This document shows positions 44,555 to 53,046 of a DNA stretch of 64,000 bases, in pieces. Under the pieces are notes generated by a model. That model did not search any database. It saw nothing but the letters and a program-made list of their open reading frames with translations, and had not been told where the DNA came from. Both the position numbers and the translations under genes were made by a program. This DNA comes from Massilia sp. UMI-21 (GTDB taxonomy: Bacteria > Pseudomonadota > Gammaproteobacteria > Burkholderiales > Burkholderiaceae_D): assembly GCA_015277795.1 (NCBI GenBank), contig CP063848.1:620001-684000 (forward strand). The letters are read 5' to 3'. Position 1 is the stretch's first letter. Each line of letters opens with the position of its first letter.

Positions 44555-46192
44555 ATGGAACGTCGTAAATTCCTCCAAATCGGCGCCGGCACCGCCGGCG
44601 CCATGCTGATCCCGGTGTTCGGCAACGCTATCGCCGCCGATGAGCTCTTGAATGCGATGCCGCGCAGCGCCAAGAAGGCCTTGGCCGACATCGCACTGAA
44701 CGCCGCCACCCAGGCCGGCGCGTCCTACTGCGACGTGCGCATCGGCCGCTACCTGAACCAGTTCATCATCACGCGCGACCTGAACGTCGAGAACATCAGC
44801 AACACCGAGTCGAGCGGCGTGGGCGTGCGCGTGGTGGCGGGCGGCGCCTACGGCTTCGCGTCGACCAACGACATGACACCGGACGGCATCGCCAATGCGG
44901 CGCGCCAGGCGGTCGCCATCGCCAAGGCCAACGCCAAGCTGCAGAGCGAGCAGGTGCGCCTGGCGCCGGTGAAAGGCGTGGGCGAGGTGGCCTGGGCCAC
45001 CCCGGTCAGGAAGGACTGGCGCGGCATCCCGGTCAAGGACAAGGCCGACATGCTGATCGCCGCCAACAAGGCGGGCCTGGACGCTGGCGCGAGCTTCATG
45101 ACCGCGTCGCTGTTCCAGATCAACCAGCAGAAGTACTTCGCCTCCACCGACGGCTCCTACATCGACCAGGACATCCATCGCCTGTGGGCCCCGATCAACG
45201 CCACCGCCGTCGACAAGGCCAGCGGCAAGTTCCGCTCGCGCGCGGGCCTGTCCTCGCCGGTGAGCATGGGCTACGAATATTTCGATGCCAAGGCCAGCGA
45301 CAAGGTGCAGGCCGCCGGCGGCGTGACCACGCTGTACACCGGCTCCTACGACATCGTCGAGGACGCGGGCCTGGCGGGCAAGCAGGCGCGCGAGAAGCTC
45401 GGCGCCAAGTCGGTCGAGCCGGGCAAGTACGACCTGGTGCTCAGCCCCGAACACCTGTTCCTGACCATCCACGAGAACGTCGGCCACCCGACGGAGCTGG
45501 ATCGCGTGCTCGGCTACGAAGCCAATTACGCCGGCACCAGTTTCGCCACCCTCGACAAGTGGGAAACCAGGAAATTCAAGTACGGCTCCGAGCGCGTGAA
45601 CTTTGTTGCCGATCGCACCACCCCGGGTTCGCTCGGCCTGATCGGCTACGACGACGAAGGCGTGCGCGCCAAGAAATGGGACATCATCCGCAACGGCATG
45701 CTGGTCAATTACCAGGCCACGCGCGACCAGGCCCACATCATCGGCGAGAAGGAATCGCACGGCTGCTCCTACGCCGACAGCTGGAGCACGATCCAGTTCC
45801 AGCGCATGCCGAACGTGTCGCTGGAGCCGGGCAAAGCCAGGCTCACGCCGGACGAGATGGTCAAGGACGTCAAGAAGGGCATCTATGTCCTCGGCCGCGG
45901 CTCTTACTCGATCGACCAGCAGCGCTACAACTTCCAGTTCGGCGGCACGCTGTTCTACGAGATCAGGAACGGCAAGATCACCGGCCCCCTGGAAGACGTG
46001 GCCTACCAGGCCAACACCCAGGAATTCTGGAATGCCTGCTCGGCCATTTGCGACGAGCGCGACTGGCGCATGGGCGGCTCGTTCTTCGACGGCAAGGGCC
46101 AGCCGAGCCAGGTGAGCGCAGTCTCGCATGGTTCGTCCACCAGTCGCTTCAATGGCATCAACGTCATCAACACCGCACGCAAGATCGGTTGA
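44555..46192 (+). CDS. Tat-exported TldD-like zinc metallopeptidase, copy 2
   Basis: A 545-residue paralogue of the protein at 41438-43072, collinear over its whole length with long identical blocks such as HENVGHPTELDRVLGYEAN. The zinc site is H306-E-N-V-G-H311 with C499 in AICDERD. The N-terminus MERRKFLQIGAGTAGAMLI is a stronger twin-arginine signal (RRKFLQ) than copy 1. Differences are concentrated in the signal region and in surface segments (for example KASDKVQAAGGVTT against RPEHKLRAAGGVAT), so the copies have diverged but both look functional. It follows the repeat element and precedes its own PmbA-like partner by 12 bases. Confidence 0.9.
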   Translation: MERRKFLQIGAGTAGAMLIPVFGNAIAADELLNAMPRSAKKALADIALNAATQAGASYCDVRIGRYLNQFIITRDLNVENISNTESSGVGVRVVAGGAYGFASTNDMTPDGIANAARQAVAIAKANAKLQSEQVRLAPVKGVGEVAWATPVRKDWRGIPVKDKADMLIAANKAGLDAGASFMTASLFQINQQKYFASTDGSYIDQDIHRLWAPINATAVDKASGKFRSRAGLSSPVSMGYEYFDAKASDKVQAAGGVTTLYTGSYDIVEDAGLAGKQAREKLGAKSVEPGKYDLVLSPEHLFLTIHENVGHPTELDRVLGYEANYAGTSFATLDKWETRKFKYGSERVNFVADRTTPGSLGLIGYDDEGVRAKKWDIIRNGMLVNYQATRDQAHIIGEKESHGCSYADSWSTIQFQRMPNVSLEPGKARLTPDEMVKDVKKGIYVLGRGSYSIDQQRYNFQFGGTLFYEIRNGKITGPLEDVAYQANTQEFWNACSAICDERDWRMGGSFFDGKGQPSQVSAVSHGSSTSRFNGINVINTARKIG

Positions 46193-46204
46193 GGAGGAGA
46201 CAAC

Positions 46205-47542
46205 ATGAAACAGCTGAACCAGGAACAAGCAAAACGCATCGCCGACCGCGTGATCGGTTTCTCGAAAGCCGACGAATGCAGCGTGTCGATCGAAGGCAAC
46301 CGCACCGGTAACATCCGCTTCGCACGCAACAGCGTGTCGACCGCCGGCCTGACCGAAGACACCCAGCTGGCCGTACGCGTCGCCTTCGGCAAGCGCGTGG
46401 GTACTGCGGTCGTCAACGAGTTCGACGACAAGTCGCTGGAAAAAGCCGTGCGCCGCGCCGAGGAGCTGGCGCGCCTGGCGCCGGAGAATCCGGAATTCAT
46501 GCCGGCCGTCGGCAAGCAGGAATACCTGACCACCAAGACTTTCATGGGCTCGACCGCAGGCATCGACCCGGACTACCGCGCCGAAGTCGCCGCAGCCGCC
46601 ATCGGCCAGGCACGCGCCAAGAAACTGGTGACCGCCGGCTTCTTCACCGACAATACCCGCTTTTCCTGCGTGGCCAACTCGAACGGCGTGTTCGGCTTCC
46701 AGGAATTCACCGACCTGTCCTTCACCTGCACCGCGCGCACCGAAGACGGCCGCGGCTCGGGCTGGGTGACCCGCTCGGCCGTCGACGCGCGCCGCTTCAA
46801 CGCCTCGGAAGCGGCCGAGGTCGCGATCGACAAGGCACTGCGCTCGGTCGATGCCAAGGCGCTGGAGCCGGGCCGCTACACCGTGATCCTGGAGCCGGCG
46901 GCGACCTCGGAAATCCTCGGCAATATGTTCGCTTCCTTCAGCGCGCGCGCCGCCGATGAAGGCCGCAGCTTCCTGGCCAAGAAGGGCGGCGGCAACCGCC
47001 TGGGCGAAAAGCTGTTCGACGAGCAGGTCAACATCTGGGCCGACCCGTGGAACCCGGACGTGCCGGTGGCGCCGTGGGACGACAACACCATGCTGGCCCG
47101 CAAGCGCACCGACCTGATCAAGGACGGCCGCGTCGCCTCGCTCGGCTATTCGCCGTTCTGGGCGAAGAAGACCGGCAACCAGGCCACCGCCAACCACGGC
47201 AACATGATCATGGCCGGCGGCACCAAGTCGCTGGAAGAGCTGATCGCGGGCACCAAGAAGGGCATCGTGGTCACCCGCACCTGGTACATCCGCATGGTCG
47301 ATCCGCAGTCGCTCCTGATCACCGGCCTGACCCGCGACGGCACCTTCTACGTCGAGAACGGCAAGATCAAGTACCCGGTGAAGAACTTCCGCTTCAACGA
47401 AAGCCCGGTCACCATCCTCAACAACATCGACGAACTGGGCAAGCCGCAGATCATCGGTGGCGACGAGGTGCCGTTCCAGATGGTGCTGCCGCCGATGAAG
47501 GTCCGCGACTTCAACTTCACCTCGCTGTCCGACGCGGTGTAA
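46205..47542 (+). CDS. PmbA/TldE-like partner protein, copy 2
   Basis: A 445-residue paralogue of the protein at 43087-44421, again without HExxxH and without a signal peptide (MKQLNQEQAKRIADRVIGFS). Shared blocks include EFDDKSLEKAVRRAE, LARLAPENPEFMPA, ALRSVDAKALEPGRYTV and NFTSLSDAV at the end. AGGAGGA-like sequence (GAGGAGAC) precedes the ATG. It is followed by the DUF4159 gene after nine bases, so this second pair is joined to the MoxR part of the operon. Confidence 0.88.
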   Translation: MKQLNQEQAKRIADRVIGFSKADECSVSIEGNRTGNIRFARNSVSTAGLTEDTQLAVRVAFGKRVGTAVVNEFDDKSLEKAVRRAEELARLAPENPEFMPAVGKQEYLTTKTFMGSTAGIDPDYRAEVAAAAIGQARAKKLVTAGFFTDNTRFSCVANSNGVFGFQEFTDLSFTCTARTEDGRGSGWVTRSAVDARRFNASEAAEVAIDKALRSVDAKALEPGRYTVILEPAATSEILGNMFASFSARAADEGRSFLAKKGGGNRLGEKLFDEQVNIWADPWNPDVPVAPWDDNTMLARKRTDLIKDGRVASLGYSPFWAKKTGNQATANHGNMIMAGGTKSLEELIAGTKKGIVVTRTWYIRMVDPQSLLITGLTRDGTFYVENGKIKYPVKNFRFNESPVTILNNIDELGKPQIIGGDEVPFQMVLPPMKVRDFNFTSLSDAV

Positions 47543-47551
47543 GGTCCACGA

Positions 47552-48172
47552 ATGGCCAACTACGATTTCTACTTCACGCGCCTGACCTACGAGTCGGGCG
47601 ACTGGGACGTGGATATCCGTATGCCCAGCAACGTGCTGAACTCGCTGGTCGAGTACACCACGCTGCGGGTGGATCCGGCAGAGCGCGTGGTCGCGCTGTC
47701 GGATCCGAAGATGCTGCAGGCGCCGTTCTGCTATTTCGCGGGGCACAAGCTGGTGCAGTTCACCGCGCAAGAGCGGCGCAACCTCGAAAAATACGTGCGC
47801 GGCGGCGGCTTCGTGTTCGTGGACGACTGCAACCACGACATCGACGGCCTGTTCGCGAAATCGTTCGAGGCCGAGATGGTCAAGATCTTCGGCGCCTCCG
47901 CATTGAAGAAGATCCCGAATACGCACCCGCTGTATTCCTGCTTCTTCAAGTTCGACGGACCGCCGACCACCGGCGGGGAACTCAACGGCTGGGGCGACGA
48001 CCTGGTGCACGAGTACCTGAAGGCGATCGAGTTCGGCGGGCGCATCCGCCTGCTGTACTCGAACAAGGACTATGGATGCGAGTGGGACTACGACTTCCGC
48101 AACAAGCGGTTCCTCGCGGTCGACAACACCCGCTTCGCAGTCAATATCATTCAATATGCGTTGGGAGCGTAA
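47552..48172 (+). CDS. DUF4159 domain protein
   Basis: A 206-residue protein. FYFTRLTYESGDWDVD at the N-terminus, LVQFTAQERRNLEKYVRGGG, FVFVDDCNHDIDGLFAKSF, THPLYSCFFKFDG and FAVNIIQYALG mark the DUF4159 family, whose fold resembles glutamine-amidotransferase-like or ThuA-like domains. Many family members are exported; this one has no signal peptide and should be cytoplasmic. Its stop codon directly abuts the GTG of the MoxR gene. DUF4159 proteins repeatedly occur beside MoxR and DUF58 genes, which supports a role in that complex, but no activity is known. Confidence 0.85.
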   Translation: MANYDFYFTRLTYESGDWDVDIRMPSNVLNSLVEYTTLRVDPAERVVALSDPKMLQAPFCYFAGHKLVQFTAQERRNLEKYVRGGGFVFVDDCNHDIDGLFAKSFEAEMVKIFGASALKKIPNTHPLYSCFFKFDGPPTTGGELNGWGDDLVHEYLKAIEFGGRIRLLYSNKDYGCEWDYDFRNKRFLAVDNTRFAVNIIQYALGA

Positions 48173-49180
48173 GTGGTGGCTGAGCGTGATGCGGTAGCGT
48201 GGAGTGAACAGGAAATCGCCGGACTGGTGGCGAGCATCAAGGCGCTGAAGGACAGCATGGCGCGCGTCATTATCGGACAAGAGGAGGTGGTCGACCTGCT
48301 GGTGACCTGCCTGCTGGCCGGCGGCCACGCGCTGGTCGAGGGCGTGCCGGGCCTGGGCAAGACCTTGCTCGTGAAATCGCTGGCGCAGGCCACCGACATG
48401 CAGTTCCGCCGCGTGCAGTTCACGCCGGACCTGATGCCGTCCGACATCGTCGGCACCGAGATCCTGGAAGAAGACGCCGGCACGCGCCAGCGCGTGTTCC
48501 GCTTCCAGCCCGGACCTGTGTTCACCCAGGTGCTGCTGGCGGACGAAATCAACCGCGCACCGCCCAAGACCCAATCCGCGCTGCTCGAAGCGATGCAGGA
48601 ACGCGCGGTCACCTTCGCCGGCACCACGCACAAGCTGCCGCGTCCCTTCTTCGTGCTGGCCACCCAGAATCCGATCGAGCAGGCCGGCACCTACCCGTTG
48701 CCGGAAGCCCAGCTGGATCGCTTCCTGCTGCGCATCGACGTGGTCTACCCGACCGAGGACGAAGAAGTGCTGATGGTCTCGCGCACCACCCACGCGGGCC
48801 TGACGGATGCCGAGCCGGCCATGACGGTCGAGACCCTGCTGCGCCTGCAGCAGCTGGTGCGCGACATCGAGATCGGCGAGCACCTGCTGCGCTACGCGAC
48901 GCGCCTGGTGCGCGCCACCCGTCCGGAGCTGACCACGGTCGCCGCGGTGAAGAACCACATCGGCTGGGGCGCCGGCCCGCGCGCCGGCCAGGCGCTGGTG
49001 CTGGCCGCGAAAGCGCGCGCCCTGATGCAGGGGCGCCTGGCGGTCACCCGCGAGGACATTGGCGCCATGCTGCTGCCGGTGCTGGCGCACCGCGTGCTGC
49101 GCAACTTCGAGGCGGAGGCCGACGGCGTCGCCATCGCCGACATCCTGCAGTCCCTGCGCAACGAGATCCGGGTCGACTGA
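48173..49180 (+). CDS. MoxR-family AAA+ ATPase
   Basis: A 335-residue AAA+ chaperone-like ATPase. Walker A GVPGLGKT is at 57-64, Walker B LLADEINRAPPKTQSALLEA holds D124-E125, then sensor 1 FFVLATQNPIEQAGTYPLPE and the C-terminal lid with sensor 2. MoxR ATPases work with VWA-domain partners to activate or insert cofactors into client proteins. The start is GTG 48173, immediately after the DUF4159 stop; a second GTG follows at 48176. The DUF58/VWA partner comes two bases after its stop. In this operon the exported TldD-like metalloproteases are the natural candidate clients. Confidence 0.95.
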   Translation: MVAERDAVAWSEQEIAGLVASIKALKDSMARVIIGQEEVVDLLVTCLLAGGHALVEGVPGLGKTLLVKSLAQATDMQFRRVQFTPDLMPSDIVGTEILEEDAGTRQRVFRFQPGPVFTQVLLADEINRAPPKTQSALLEAMQERAVTFAGTTHKLPRPFFVLATQNPIEQAGTYPLPEAQLDRFLLRIDVVYPTEDEEVLMVSRTTHAGLTDAEPAMTVETLLRLQQLVRDIEIGEHLLRYATRLVRATRPELTTVAAVKNHIGWGAGPRAGQALVLAAKARALMQGRLAVTREDIGAMLLPVLAHRVLRNFEAEADGVAIADILQSLRNEIRVD

Positions 49181-49182
49181 TC

Positions 49183-50091
49183 TTGTCGCTGGCGAACACC
49201 GCGCTGATCGCGCACACGCAGAAGCTCGACCTGGCGATCCGCCATGTGCTGGCGGGGCTCGGCCACGGCATCCACGCCGGGCGCGAGCGCGGTGCGGGCG
49301 TCGAATTCTCGGAATACCGGGCCTATGCGCCCGGGGACGAATGGCGCCGCGTCGACTGGAAGCTGCTGGCGCGCGCCGACCGCTACTTTGTACGCGAGGC
49401 CGAACGGGACAGCCACGTGGCGGTCTGGCTGGTGCTGGACGCCAGCGCCTCGATGCTCGAACCCAGCCGCGAGCTGGAAGGCGTCGACAAGCTCTCTTAC
49501 GCCCGCACCCTGCTCGGCTGCGTGGCGGCCATCGCCCAGCGCCAGGGCGACGCCTTCGGCCTGCTGGTCCTGAACGATGGCAAACTCCAGTTCACGCCGG
49601 CCATGCGCGGTCCGCGCCAGCTGCAGCGCGTACTGCTGCAACTGAGCCGGGTCCAGGCCGCGGGCGAATTGCCGGATGCCGACACCCTGCGCGCCGGCCT
49701 GCATTTCGCGCAGTCCCCCAGCGTCATTTTCGCGGCCAGCGACCTGCTCGACTGGCCGTCTTCGCTGTCGCAGGCATTGATGCGCCTGCGCGGCATGCGC
49801 CATGACGTGCGCGTGCTGTGCCTGCAGACTCAGGCAGAGGTCGATGCCAGCTTTTCCTCCGCGCCGGCTTACCGCGACCCGGAGCCGGCCAGAACCGGGG
49901 GCGTCTACCGCTTCGGCGCCGACCTGAAGGAAGGCTACCGCCGCAATCGCGAGCAGCACTTCGCGGCGGTGACGGCAAGCTGCCGCCAGCGCGACATCCC
50001 GGTCGTGTCCGCGCGCATCGAACAGCCGCCGGGCGAGGTCCTGCGCCTGTTGTTGCGCTCACCGCTGCGCCGTCCGGGGAGCCGCCCATGA
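49183..50091 (+). CDS. DUF58 (VWA-like) protein, MoxR partner
   Basis: A 302-residue soluble protein. FSEYRAYAPGDEWRRVDWKL is the DUF58 signature, followed by REAERDSHVAVWLVLDASAS, where D86-A-S-A-S90 is the metal-ion-dependent adhesion motif of VWA domains, and later VIFAASDLLDW. No TM segment is present. DUF58 proteins pair with MoxR ATPases and probably bind the client. The start is TTG 49183, two bases after the MoxR stop codon. The next gene overlaps its stop (ATGA). Confidence 0.92.
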   Translation: MSLANTALIAHTQKLDLAIRHVLAGLGHGIHAGRERGAGVEFSEYRAYAPGDEWRRVDWKLLARADRYFVREAERDSHVAVWLVLDASASMLEPSRELEGVDKLSYARTLLGCVAAIAQRQGDAFGLLVLNDGKLQFTPAMRGPRQLQRVLLQLSRVQAAGELPDADTLRAGLHFAQSPSVIFAASDLLDWPSSLSQALMRLRGMRHDVRVLCLQTQAEVDASFSSAPAYRDPEPARTGGVYRFGADLKEGYRRNREQHFAAVTASCRQRDIPVVSARIEQPPGEVLRLLLRSPLRRPGSRP

Positions 50092-51083
50092 TGTCGTACA
50101 CGAATGCGCTCTGGTGGTTGGCCCTGCCGATCCTGCTGCTGCCGATCTGGTGGCACCGGCGCAAGCGCGAGCAGCACAAGGCCGAACTGCTGGCGACGAG
50201 CCGCTTCCTGCCGCGCGCCGAGCCGCGCCAGGTACGCGCATGGTCCTGGCGCGACCTCATCCTGCTGCTGGTGCGCTGCCTGATGCTGGCCGCTGCGATT
50301 GCCTGGCTGGCCGACCCGATCATGCCCCGGCGCGGCGATACCGTGATCGTGGCGACCGGCACCGATCCGGAGTGGGCCGATGCGCAGGTGGCGCAGGCCG
50401 GACTGGCCAAGGCCGACCGGATCGCCATGCCCGCGGCCCGGACGATAGCGTGGCTGCGTGCCCACCAGCGCGAGTGGCGCCCCGATGCGCGCCTTCTGGT
50501 GCTGGGCGACGTGCCCATGCTGGCGCAAGTGCCCGAATTCGGACGCAAGATCGAACTGCGCACGCTGGCCCGCCAGCCGGAGAACCGCGAACGCCGTGTG
50601 CATGTCGTCAGCGAGCGCCCCGAGCAGTGGCGCCGCGTGTTCGCCGCCGCGGGCATCGCCATCGACGAGATGCCCGGCGCCAGGACGTCGCTGATCGTGT
50701 GGGACCGCAAGGATGCGCCTCCGGCGTCGCTGCGCGCGCCGCTGTGGCTGGTCACCGATCCCGCGCTGTTCCCGGAGCTGGCCAAGGCCGCGCAAGCGGA
50801 AGGCTTGCAGGATAAGCTGGCCTACGCCGACAGCCCGCGCGGCCGCCTCTGGCATTCGGCCGCCTGGCCGCCGACGACCGTCGACGCGGCGCGTGCGCTG
50901 CTGGACGACTGGCAGCGCCTGCACGCCGGTCCTCCAGTCTACACCGCGCCCTCGCGCGTGTTCGAGGCGTCGGCGTCCGTGCGTGCCCCCGCGCCGAGCG
51001 GCGCGCTGCGCGACATGTTGATGGCCGCATTGGCGGCATTGTTCGTACTCGAAAGGATCCTGACGCATGCACGACGGCGCTGA
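50088..51083 (+). CDS. BatA-like membrane protein
   Basis: A 331-residue protein with the N-terminal double-TM module typical of BatA proteins (ALWWLALPILLLPIWWHRR then LILLLVRCLMLAAAIAWLAD) and a probable third helix near the C-terminus (LMAALAALFVLERIL). The middle part is soluble (VIVATGTDPEWADAQ and VHVVSERPEQWRRVF) and lacks a clear MIDAS, so it may be a scaffold rather than a metal-binding VWA. Start ATG 50088 (or 50091) overlaps the DUF58 stop; the frame open upstream is not used. It overlaps the DUF4175 gene by 17 bases. Confidence 0.8.
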   Translation: MMSYTNALWWLALPILLLPIWWHRRKREQHKAELLATSRFLPRAEPRQVRAWSWRDLILLLVRCLMLAAAIAWLADPIMPRRGDTVIVATGTDPEWADAQVAQAGLAKADRIAMPAARTIAWLRAHQREWRPDARLLVLGDVPMLAQVPEFGRKIELRTLARQPENRERRVHVVSERPEQWRRVFAAAGIAIDEMPGARTSLIVWDRKDAPPASLRAPLWLVTDPALFPELAKAAQAEGLQDKLAYADSPRGRLWHSAAWPPTTVDAARALLDDWQRLHAGPPVYTAPSRVFEASASVRAPAPSGALRDMLMAALAALFVLERILTHARRR

Positions 51084-53046
51084 GATCACCCGACGCGTCT
51101 GGCGGGCCGCCCAGCTGCGCCGGCTTCCCTTGTGGATCGCCGGGGCGCTGCCGTGGCTGCTCATCCGCTCGGCCCCGGGCCTGATCGCCTGGACCATGTG
51201 GTGCGCCTGGGACTGGGCCATCCTGCGCCGCCGCGTCGCCTTCGAATGGACCGCCTGGCTGGACGGCGCCGTGCCCGAGATGGAAGACAGCAGCGCGCTG
51301 CTCGAGCACGCACCCACGCCGCTCGCCCAGTTGCAGCGCCGCCGCATCCTCGAGCGCCTCGACGCCGCCGTCTCCAGCCGGCAGCTGCGCCGGATTGCAC
51401 GCGGCCGCGTGAAGGCCGGCGCGCCCTGGCTGCTGGGCAGCGTGGTGGCGGCAGCGGCGGTCTGGTTCGCCAGCGCTCCCGCGCCACAGGGCAAGGCGGC
51501 TGTTGCCGGCCGGGCGCCAGCAGCGATCGCGGCGCCGGTTGCGGCGCAACTGGTCGTGCGCACTGCGCCGCCGGGCTATACCGGCGTTGCTCCGGTCGCG
51601 TCGGCGCCGAAGGATTTGCAGGTGCCGGAGCAGACCGTCGTCACCTGGTGCCTGAAAGATCCGGCTGCCGCCGAAGAAACCATCGAGGTCAGCAACGGCC
51701 AGCTGCTCAAGCCGGGCAAGGAATGCGCGCGCTGGCTTGCTACCGAATCGGTGTTCTGGCGCTGGCACGGCACGCGCTACACGATCAAGGTCACTCCCGA
51801 CCAGCCGCCCGACATCACGATCGTCGCGCCGACCCGGATGGTGCAGGAACTATCGGAAACCGCCACCAGCGCCGCGATGGGCGTGCAAGTGCGCGACGAC
51901 TACGCCATCACCCGTGCCACCCTGCATATGACGCTGGCGCGCGGCAGCGGCGAGAACATCCGCTTTACCGACCGCGAGATGCCGCTGCCCGCATCGCCCG
52001 ACCGCAAGCAGCGCAACTGGTCGAAGAACTGGTCGCTTGCCGACCTGGGCATGGAGCCGGGCGACGAGCTGTACTTCTTCGTGCGCGCCACCGACAACGC
52101 GGCGCGTCCGCATACCGTGCAGTCGCCGACCTATACGCTGCGCCTGCCGGCGCCGCCCGAGGAGGCCGAAGAAGAGAGTACCGCGATGCCGATGCTGGTC
52201 AAACCGCAAAGCCTGCGCAGCCAGCGCCAGATCATCATCGATACCGAGCAGTTGGTGGCGGACATGCGCACGACCAACATGAGCGCGGATACGGCACGCG
52301 AGCGCAGCCAGGTGATCGCGAGCGACCAGGGCGCACTGCGGCGCCGCTACGGCCAGTTCCTGGGCGAGGAGTCCTCGCTGTTTACGGACGGCGAAGACGA
52401 GCACGACGACCATGGCGGCGCCGAAGCGAAGCAGGACATCCTGCACCAGTACGGCCACGCCCACGACGAGGCCGAGAACGCGACGCTGTACGACGAGAAA
52501 ACCAAGAAGGTGCTGCGCCGCGCGCTGGTGGCGATGTGGGATGCCGAGAAGGCGCTGCGTGCGATCACGCCCAAGGTGGCGCTGCCGCCCGAGCACAAGG
52601 CGCTCGAAGCGATCAAGGAACTGCAGCAGGCCGAACGCATCTACCTGCACAAGACCGCCTTCGTGCCGCCGCCGATCAAGGAAGAAAAACGCATGAGCGG
52701 CGACATGGACGGTACGGCCAGTTACCGCCGCGAGCAGGGTGGCGCCGAAAAGCGCGTGCCGGAAGACCTCGGCCTGCTGGTCCAGGCTCTGTCGGGCGAC
52801 GGTCCCTTGCCCGCCCTGTGGACCCGCAGCGCACACGACTGGGTACGGACGCACCTGGAGGACGATGAGCAGCGCCTGTCGGCCCAGACCGCGATCCAGG
52901 ACGTGGCGGACGGCTGCGTGCCGTGCCGCCCGGTGCTGCGCGCCTGGTTGCGCCAGGGAGCGGGGCAGGGGCAGGTACTGCTGCAGGCGCGGCCGACGGT
53001 GGAGACGCCCTTCGTACGCGCATGGCGCGAGGGAGCCAAGCCATGA
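51067..53046 (+). CDS. DUF4175-like membrane protein
   Basis: A 659-residue protein. TM helices lie at about 20-48 (LPLWIAGALPWLLIRSAPGL) and 118-132. A periplasmic Ig-like or DUF4175 region follows with VVRTAPPGYTGVAP, RDDYAITRATLHMTLARGSG and LYFFVRATDNAARPHTVQSP. A long charged helical stretch (about 395-560) contains HDEAENATLYDEKTKKVLRR and coiled-coil character. DUF4175 proteins are large membrane proteins found next to MoxR/DUF58/BatA genes. It overlaps BatA by 17 bases and the next gene by four, so it belongs to the same operon. It could be the periplasmic anchor of the complex. Confidence 0.75.
   Translation: MHDGAEITRRVWRAAQLRRLPLWIAGALPWLLIRSAPGLIAWTMWCAWDWAILRRRVAFEWTAWLDGAVPEMEDSSALLEHAPTPLAQLQRRRILERLDAAVSSRQLRRIARGRVKAGAPWLLGSVVAAAAVWFASAPAPQGKAAVAGRAPAAIAAPVAAQLVVRTAPPGYTGVAPVASAPKDLQVPEQTVVTWCLKDPAAAEETIEVSNGQLLKPGKECARWLATESVFWRWHGTRYTIKVTPDQPPDITIVAPTRMVQELSETATSAAMGVQVRDDYAITRATLHMTLARGSGENIRFTDREMPLPASPDRKQRNWSKNWSLADLGMEPGDELYFFVRATDNAARPHTVQSPTYTLRLPAPPEEAEEESTAMPMLVKPQSLRSQRQIIIDTEQLVADMRTTNMSADTARERSQVIASDQGALRRRYGQFLGEESSLFTDGEDEHDDHGGAEAKQDILHQYGHAHDEAENATLYDEKTKKVLRRALVAMWDAEKALRAITPKVALPPEHKALEAIKELQQAERIYLHKTAFVPPPIKEEKRMSGDMDGTASYRREQGGAEKRVPEDLGLLVQALSGDGPLPALWTRSAHDWVRTHLEDDEQRLSAQTAIQDVADGCVPCRPVLRAWLRQGAGQGQVLLQARPTVETPFVRAWREGAKP

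Noticed and set aside
44531..49090. 1,500-codon open frame on the minus strand opposite the second TldD/PmbA pair and MoxR
   Set aside because: Same artefact of G+C-rich codon use; the plus-strand genes show clear motifs and ribosome-binding sites.
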